From Methanosarcinales archaeon (GTDB lineage Archaea; Halobacteriota; Syntropharchaeia; Alkanophagales; Methanospirareceae), in NCBI GenBank assembly GCA_025464585.1, contig JAODGL010000140.1, positions 1 to 10,213 of the forward strand: a DNA stretch of 10,213 nt, read 5' to 3'. The notes beneath the pieces are model-generated. The model was not told where the DNA came from. It was given only the letters and a program-made list of their open reading frames with translations, and searched no databases. Both the position numbers and the translations under genes were made by a program. Shown in pieces: positions 6,650 through 10,213 of the stretch (position 1 is its first letter; the number at the start of each line of letters is the position of its first letter).

Positions 6650-6671
6650 TATTTATATACTCCGAGTCAAT
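6650..6671 (+). promoter_or_regulatory. TATA promoter of the VapB-like antitoxin gene
   Basis: TATTTATATAC-N6-TCAAT, identical in layout to 6324 and 7115. The predicted transcript start near 6680 is 2 nt before the TTG at 6682 and 11 nt before the ATG at 6691. Confidence 0.7.
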
Positions 6672-6681
6672 ATTATTATAG

Positions 6682-6924
6682 TTGGTAGAAATGGGAGAGT
6701 TGAGAGTGGAAATACCCGAAGAGTTAAGAGAGGAAATGGAAGAATTACCGAATGTAAATTGGAAATTAGTGGTGAGAAGGACGCTAAAACGAGAGCTGGA
6801 AGAGATTCTCGAATTGAAAAGAATCATATCAAAAAGTAAATTAACTGAAGAGGACGTTGAGGAACTGTCTGATAAAATAAATGAGTCGCTTGCCAAAAGA
6901 TTTAGAGGATCTATAAAGAGATAG
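6682..6924 (+). CDS. VapB-type antitoxin
   Basis: This 80-residue charged protein has LRVEIPEELREEMEELPNVNWKLV near its N-terminus, followed by a long helix (KRELEEILELKRIISKSKL) and a second helix (EDVEELSDKINESLAKRF). This is the usual look of archaeal VapB-like antitoxins, with an N-terminal DNA-binding segment and a C-terminal helix that would cover the PIN toxin. The start is either TTG 6682 (fits the TATA spacing of a leaderless message) or ATG 6691 (three residues shorter). A PIN-domain gene begins 6 nt after its stop, the classic antitoxin-toxin order, but that toxin is broken. A second, decayed copy of the same antitoxin type lies at 7861-7974. Family assignment is by pattern only. 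Confidence 0.75.
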   Translation: MVEMGELRVEIPEELREEMEELPNVNWKLVVRRTLKRELEEILELKRIISKSKLTEEDVEELSDKINESLAKRFRGSIKR

Positions 6925-6930
6925 CGATAA

Positions 6931-7065
6931 ATGTTTGTGGTAGTAGATGCTAACGTAGTCCTCTCAGCATTATTAACCAAGGGCAGGTCTTTTGACGTGT
7001 TTGCCATTAACAAACTCAAGCATTTTTGGTCAAACTTTTTTGAAAAGTTTGTTTCTGTCGTTTAA
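6931..7065 (+). pseudogene. Truncated PIN-domain (VapC-like) toxin
   Basis: The ATG at 6931 opens a 44-codon frame starting MFVVVDANVVLSALL, the first strand and first catalytic Asp (Asp6) of a PIN-domain ribonuclease. It keeps PIN-like sequence to about FAINKLK (residue 30), then changes to unrelated sequence containing a 21-bp perfect palindrome and stops at 7065. Normal PIN toxins are about 130 residues with three or four acidic catalytic residues; here only the first is present. A scrap in another frame after the palindrome (KKIEPKEEY, from about 7064) could be a remnant of the middle of the domain. It pairs with the antitoxin upstream and is almost certainly inactive. Confidence 0.75.
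7031..7051. repeat. Perfect 9-bp palindrome inside the broken PIN gene
   Basis: CAAACTTTT and AAAAGTTTG flank a 3-nt loop TTG. It lies exactly where PIN similarity is lost, so it may be a small mobile palindromic element or the scar of a deletion. Confidence 0.6.
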
Positions 7066-7114
7066 GAAAATTGAACCTAAAGAGGAATATTCTGCCGGTG
7101 AAATCAAAAACTCT

Positions 7115-7136
7115 TATTTATATACGCATTGTCAAT
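7115..7136 (+). promoter_or_regulatory. TATA promoter of the aspartic protease gene
   Basis: TATTTATATAC-N6-TCAAT, followed by ATTATTAATG. The TATA centre is about 24 nt before the ATG at 7144, which selects that ATG over the TTG at 7129 inside the promoter. Confidence 0.7.
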
Positions 7137-7143
7137 ATTATTA

Positions 7144-7509
7144 ATGATGATAAAGATGGGACATTCATGGGTAGAAGTTGAGATCGCCGACATCGAAAGG
7201 AAGAAATCCCGTGAGGTAAAAGCATTGGTTGATACAGGAGCGAGCTTAACGGTTTTGCCAGAGAAACTGGCGGTAGAATTGGGGGTAAAAGCGATAAGCG
7301 AGGAGAAGGTTTCGACCGGAGCGGGAGAGATAAAGGTAAAAAGGGGTAGAGCGTGGATAAAGCTGAAGGGGAAAGAAGATGCCTTTCCCGTCTGGATTTC
7401 GGGTTTTATAGACCGTGTTTTGCTTGGTGTGGTTGTTTTAGAATCCTTTGGCTTTGATGTAGACCCTGCAACAGGAACCCTGAAGGAAAGACCTCTGCTT
7501 TTGTATTGA
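7144..7509 (+). CDS. Retropepsin-like clan AA aspartic protease
   Basis: This 121-residue single-domain protein has ALVDTGASLTVLP at 27-39; Asp30 of D-T-G-A-S is the expected catalytic residue. The hydrophobic-hydrophobic-Gly motif VLLGVVVLE comes at 92-100, and the GAGEIKVKRG region (59-68) sits where the flap would be. Size and motif order fit the small archaeal/bacterial retropepsin-like families (AF_0612-like, TIGR03698 from memory), which act as dimers. No signal peptide or membrane segment is seen, so it is probably cytoplasmic. Its substrate is unknown. It is transcribed from its own TATA box, probably as a leaderless message, and lies between a broken toxin-antitoxin pair and a coiled-coil gene, so context gives no pathway. 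Confidence 0.82.
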   Translation: MMIKMGHSWVEVEIADIERKKSREVKALVDTGASLTVLPEKLAVELGVKAISEEKVSTGAGEIKVKRGRAWIKLKGKEDAFPVWISGFIDRVLLGVVVLESFGFDVDPATGTLKERPLLLY

Positions 7510-7516
7510 GCAAATA

Positions 7517-7525
7517 CTTTTATAG
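7517..7525 (+). promoter_or_regulatory. TATA box of the coiled-coil gene
   Basis: CTTTTATAG is centred about 25 nt before the ATG at 7547, giving a probable leaderless transcript. It lacks the TCAAT part of the layout shared by the three upstream promoters. Confidence 0.55.
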
Positions 7526-7546
7526 CGATGAGCTGAACATTCTATC

Positions 7547-7848
7547 ATGGAAGAAATAGGAAAAATACCGGGCTGGATAGAAAAGCTGCTTTTGCCCAAA
7601 CTGAACGAGCTCACAGGTGAGATAAAAGCCATATATACACGCATAGATGGTGTGGAGAAGGGGATAGCAAGCTTAGACAATAAAGTGGATGTTCGTATGG
7701 ATGGTCTCAGAAAAGAGATGCTGTCAAAGTTCGAGGCGGTGGATTCAAGGTTTGATTCCCTTGAAGCGAGGATTCCATGATGGAGAAGCTCGCGGAGTTT
7801 GAAGTCCGGCTTGCAGAACTCGAGCGAAAGTTAAGCATGCATGCCTGA
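7547..7848 (+). pseudogene. Coiled-coil protein gene, apparently frameshifted near its end
   Basis: The first frame (7547-7780, 77 residues) reads MEEIGKIPGWIEKLLLPKLNELTGEI and continues in heptads (ASLDNKVDVRMDGLRKEM, FEAVDSRFDSLEARIP) to a TGA. An overlapping ATGA at 7777-7780 opens a second 23-residue frame, MMEKLAEFEVRLAELERKL and so on, which continues the same coiled-coil character without a break in sense. Joining the two needs one base near 7775. The simplest reading is a single gene of about 100 residues with a 1-nt deletion. The alternative is two translationally coupled small proteins. There is no membrane segment. The function is unknown; a scaffolding or oligomerising role is only a guess. 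Confidence 0.6.
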
Positions 7849-7860
7849 ACGCAAACGGCG

Positions 7861-7974
7861 GGGATAAAGGTAGAATTTCCAGAAGATTTGAAACGGGAGG
7901 TCGAACAAGTTTCCGAAATAGACTGGTCATTAGCGGTGAGCAGATTGGCGTTAATCTGTGAAATCAGTGTCTAA
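7861..7974 (+). pseudogene. Relic of a second VapB-like antitoxin
   Basis: The frame reads GIKVEFPEDLKREVEQVSE then IDWSLAVSRL. It aligns position by position with residues 5-32 of the antitoxin at 6682 (ELRVEIPEELREEMEELP, NVNWKLVVRR). No start codon is in frame: a TGA stands at 7846-7848 with only four codons between. After SRL the sequence passes into the interspersed-repeat region and stops at 7974. Both ends are missing, and no toxin follows. Confidence 0.7.
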
Positions 7975-8014
7975 TAAATGAAACCACGAGATTACACGAA
8001 ATTAACACAGAAGA
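7973..8014 (+). repeat. Interspersed 42-bp repeat, copy B
   Basis: It matches the reverse complement of 6592-6633 at 40 of 42 positions. Repeat-like text seems to begin earlier here (from about 7950, TTAATCTGTGAAATCAGTGT), which is partly complementary to its own end (ACACGAAATTAACACAGA). The full element may therefore be an imperfect hairpin. It overlaps the 3' end of the antitoxin relic. Confidence 0.85.
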
Positions 8015-8049
8015 GAAGGAAGAAGGGGATAAAATGGAAGGAAGTTATA

Positions 8050-8099
8050 CTTTATATACAATTTGACCATCACGTCTGGACTTGTATTTATATTTATAT
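8050..8099 (+). promoter_or_regulatory. Two candidate TATA boxes ahead of the membrane protein
   Basis: CTTTATATAC at 8050-8059 and TTTATATG at 8093-8100. The first would start transcripts near 8080, inside the longest frame; the second near 8121, 2 nt before the ATG at 8123. The second therefore favours a leaderless start at 8123. Confidence 0.4.
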
Positions 8100-8644
8100 G
8101 CTTATCTTCTATACTATTATTTATGGAATTATCGAGATACACTAAGGATTCACTGGTAGGGGTAATTTCGCTCATTATAACAGCCAGCGTATTAAATCTC
8201 CTGCTCGGCGTAGAGTTGATTCCATCCGTGGTTTTAGCCTCGGTGGCAGGAGTAGCAGCAGGAATTATTCTGGATAAACTGCAAGGAAGCCTGAAGGCAT
8301 ACGCCAGATATGAGAAGGATCTTATAGACTTAGCACTGAATATAGTGGTGTGGGGCATTATTGGATATATACTCCTGGTCCTTATCTTAGAGGAAATCGG
8401 ATTGCTACATTCACCTTCCATAGATACCATGTTTACTGGCTGGTTAATCGTGCTATCCGCAGAATGTCTGAAGATTGAAAGGGATTTGGGCAAGATGAGT
8501 GCTGGGTTGGAAAGGTTCGATAGAATTGAGTCAGATATTGACGAGGTCAAATCTGACATTGGAGAAATTAAGACAGGAATCAGTAAAATAGAATCAAAAT
8601 TCGAGTTTATCTGGTCTGAATTCAAGAAACGAAAAGAGCTTTAA
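8063..8644 (+). CDS. Multi-pass membrane protein with C-terminal coiled coil
   Basis: The longest frame (TTG start at 8063) gives 193 residues. Hydrophobic segments lie at about 5-21, 30-53, 56-70, 90-112 and 122-136, followed by a cytoplasmic-looking coiled coil at 145-190 (FDRIESDIDEVKSDIGEIKT, then GISKIESKFEF). The start is uncertain. The nearest TATA box fits the ATG at 8123 (173 residues), which would remove the first hydrophobic segment; that segment could be real or just AT-rich promoter read as codons. I do not recognise the family. The coiled-coil tail recalls the other small coiled-coil proteins at 6354 and 7547. It converges on the protease gene, with only 21 bp between its stop and the last recognisable protease remnant. 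Confidence 0.65.
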   Translation: MTITSGLVFIFICLSSILLFMELSRYTKDSLVGVISLIITASVLNLLLGVELIPSVVLASVAGVAAGIILDKLQGSLKAYARYEKDLIDLALNIVVWGIIGYILLVLILEEIGLLHSPSIDTMFTGWLIVLSAECLKIERDLGKMSAGLERFDRIESDIDEVKSDIGEIKTGISKIESKFEFIWSEFKKRKEL

Positions 8645-8665
8645 TCAAATAATTTTCCATAAATT

Positions 8666-10128
8666 TTATGCAATACGCATCGAATTATACGATATGCCAG
8701 TACAGTTCCAGGTAGCAGGAGAGAAGAGATGCACAAAGTAACCCATGCTGGGGTCCATGGTGTTTGGACTGAGAAAACTATGCCAGACTGTATTCTCCTG
8801 ATAGCGATGATAATACTGCACCTGTACTGTTATCGTCGGGTATGAGAGGTAGCGAAATGAGATTCCAGCCCGTGGTTATATTCTGCAATAAGAAAGACAG
8901 GGCTTCTATTGCTCCTTCTGCATCCACTCTCCCCCAGCCATAGTATGAGTCCCATCCGGGTTCTCCAAGGTCGTCTGCGGTAGAATTCAGATATTCTCTC
9001 ACTTTCTGGTTGGTAAAATCAGGACAGTTTGACCATACGAGTGCTGCCACACCTGCGACGTGCGGCGCTGCCATTGATGTGCCACTACCGTATGCATAAG
9101 AGTTACCAGGGCAATAAGTGGAAAGGATGTTAACACCGGGTGCCATGAGTTCCAGTTCTGGTCCATGGTTGCTCCACCAAACACGTTTAGTCTCATTCTC
9201 TAATGCACCAACAGCTATCACGGTATCAAACGCTGCGGGATATACGATAGGGGCATTCTCATTCCCAGCCGCGGCAACGAGAACACAGCCTGAATCCCAT
9301 GCGTACTCGCAAGCCTCTTTCAGCAATTGAGATGGGGAATCACTCCCAAGGCTCAGGCTGATTACGTCAGCACCCTGATCCGCAGCATGCTCAATCCCCT
9401 GCGATACGGTCCATGAAGACCCGAAACCGCTCTCATTCAGAACCTTCTCAGCCATAATGCTGACATTCGCAATCCCGGCTATGCCTTTGCTGTTGTTCAG
9501 TACTGCTGTGGCAATACCGGCGCAGTGTGTTCCGTGCCCGTGGTCATCCTTTGGGTCTGAATCATCATTAATCCAGTCGTATCCACCGAGGACGTAGTTT
9601 CCTGCGAGGTCTTCGTGAGTATAGTTAATCCCGGTATCCACGATAGCGATCTTTATACTGTGATTGCCTCTCTGGATGTCCCACGCGCGGTCTGCTTTTA
9701 TCGCCTTCGGTCCCCACTGTTGTCCATAGAGAGGGTCATTCGGGGTGTACGGGTATAAAGCCTTTACGATATAATTCGGTTCGGCGTATTTAACTGATAT
9801 TTCCTTTCTTATCATCCCAATAAATTTTTGTTCTTGCAGTTTATCCACACCCACAAGAACGTGAACAGTATCTCTTTTCAGGAGCTTACCACCATATCTG
9901 TTTACAATGGCTTCCTGGTCAGCGGGTGATTTGTCTTTAAAAGCCGAGAATAACCTGTCCCGGAACTGCTTCTTTCGGGTATAAATCTAAAAATTCCGCT
10001 ATTTCTGATTCAGAAGTGCTGGCAGTAGATTGGATTCCAGCAGTGGAGATGATTGGAGCAACTGCGAAGCACGAAGCCAGTATTAATGCTGTGAAAGCCT
10101 TTCCTGTCAATTTTTTCCTTTCGTTCAC
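8666..10128 (-). pseudogene. Secreted subtilisin-like (S8) serine protease, frameshifted twice
   Basis: The GTG at 10128 (GGAGGT 9 nt upstream) starts a signal peptide (FTALILASCFAVAPIISTAG) and a propeptide (VPGQVILGF, KDKSPADQEAIVNRYGGK). The propeptide changes frame at 9939-9942: removing one A of the A4 run (plus strand) restores it. The catalytic domain is intact, with Asp in IVDTGIN (about 9638), His in GHGTHCAG (about 9536), Asn in AAAGNENA (about 9263) and Ser in GTSMAAPHVAG (about 9077). After TTGWNLISLPLIP, the start of a typical C-terminal beta domain, the frame ends at 8778. A scrap in another frame (VWHSF, MDPSMGYFVHLFSP) continues that domain to a stop at 8666, so a second indel lies near 8784-8797. 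The C-terminus looks short even after repair, and no sorting tail is visible. It is either a decaying gene or one carrying two sequence errors. Confidence 0.8.
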
Positions 10129-10137
10129 TTCTTTTCT

Positions 10138-10160
10138 ACCTCCAAGAAAGCATTTATATA
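10138..10160 (-). promoter_or_regulatory. TATA box and Shine-Dalgarno of the subtilase gene
   Basis: On the minus strand TATATAAATG (about 10151-10160) is followed by GGAGGT (10138-10143) and the GTG at 10128. A start site 25 nt below the TATA centre would fall near 10131 and exclude the Shine-Dalgarno, so either the box is further upstream or it serves the plus strand. Confidence 0.4.
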
Positions 10161-10213
10161 CCAATAATAATTATGCCACCGGAATATATTACGCCTTTCT
10201 TTTTTTCCATCTG
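10153..10213 (+). pseudogene. 5' fragment of a second MPPEY-family gene, cut by window end
   Basis: TTTATATA at 10153-10160 is followed by the ATG at 10173 and the codons MPPEYIT, then PFFFSI to the window edge. The stretch 10167-10194 matches the start region of the gene at 6354 at 25 of 28 positions, then similarity stops. It could be a truncated relic or a divergent family member with its promoter. The TATA-to-ATG distance (about 17 nt) is too short for the leaderless arrangement, which favours a relic. Confidence 0.45.

Noticed and set aside
6543..7019. 158-codon minus-strand frame
   Set aside because: It runs through the 42-bp repeat and antisense to the antitoxin and PIN remnant, and its Ser/Asn-rich text is what antisense of charged helices gives.
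7129..7143. TTG at 7129 as start of the aspartic protease
   Set aside because: It lies inside the promoter, only 5 nt past the TATA box; the ATG at 7144 has the correct leaderless spacing.
7978..8160. Plus-strand frame beginning MKPRDYTKLTQK
   Set aside because: The same peptide start arises from both copies of the 42-bp repeat and then diverges, so it is the repeat read as codons.
8002..8625. 207-codon minus-strand frame
   Set aside because: It is antisense to the membrane/coiled-coil gene, whose plus-strand reading has membrane helices and heptads; no start signals are seen.
1..10213. tRNA, rRNA, CRISPR array or insertion-sequence transposase
   Set aside because: No cloverleaf, rRNA-like conserved text, regularly spaced repeat or transposase motif was seen on either strand by reading; a computed search could still find a short RNA.

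Overview
The window looks like chromosomal DNA from a euryarchaeon. Supporting signs are PGF-CTERM-like sorting tails next to an archaeosortase, cohesin surface proteins rich in N-glycosylation sequons, TTTATATA-type TATA boxes about 25 nt before start codons (leaderless genes), GGAGGTGAT Shine-Dalgarno sites, and relics of VapBC pairs. The style resembles uncultured methane- or alkane-oxidising archaea related to Methanosarcinales, Syntrophoarchaeia or ANME-1. That placement is inference from memory; no search was run.

Region 1 (1-4842, minus strand) is an operon-like run of four paralogous secreted cohesin proteins. In transcription order they are cohesin-rhodanese-PGF-CTERM (3829-4842), cohesin-Pro/Thr linker-HGF-CTERM (2935-3825), an unanchored cohesin protein with two more extracellular modules (1672-2931), and a long multidomain cohesin protein that runs off the left edge (1-1603, GTG start). 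Gaps are 3, 3 and 68 nt; the 68-nt gap holds a GC-rich hairpin.

Region 2 (4843-6289) is a divergent promoter region followed by a plus-strand exosortase/archaeosortase-family membrane protease (Cys76, Arg117, His136). It carries an unusual C2H2-like zinc-finger tail. It is the obvious candidate to process the tails of the two anchored cohesin proteins, so regions 1 and 2 together look like a dedicated surface-display locus.

Region 3 (6290-8644, plus strand) is an accessory stretch of small genes, most with their own TATA box. It holds a tail-anchored coiled-coil protein, a VapB-like antitoxin with a broken PIN toxin, a retropepsin-like aspartic protease, a frameshifted coiled-coil gene, a relic of a second antitoxin, and a multi-pass membrane protein with a coiled-coil tail. 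Three promoters share one sequence layout. A 42-bp repeat occurs twice in inverted orientation and brackets about 1.3 kb of this region.

Region 4 (8645-10213) holds a minus-strand secreted subtilisin-like protease. Its catalytic domain is intact, but the gene is frameshifted in the propeptide and again near the C-terminus. At the right edge a plus-strand fragment repeats the first codons of the tail-anchored gene at 6354.

The most interesting content is the archaeosortase with a zinc-finger tail facing a cluster of cohesin proteins, one of which puts a rhodanese domain outside the cell. No dockerin partner, tRNA, rRNA or CRISPR array was seen.
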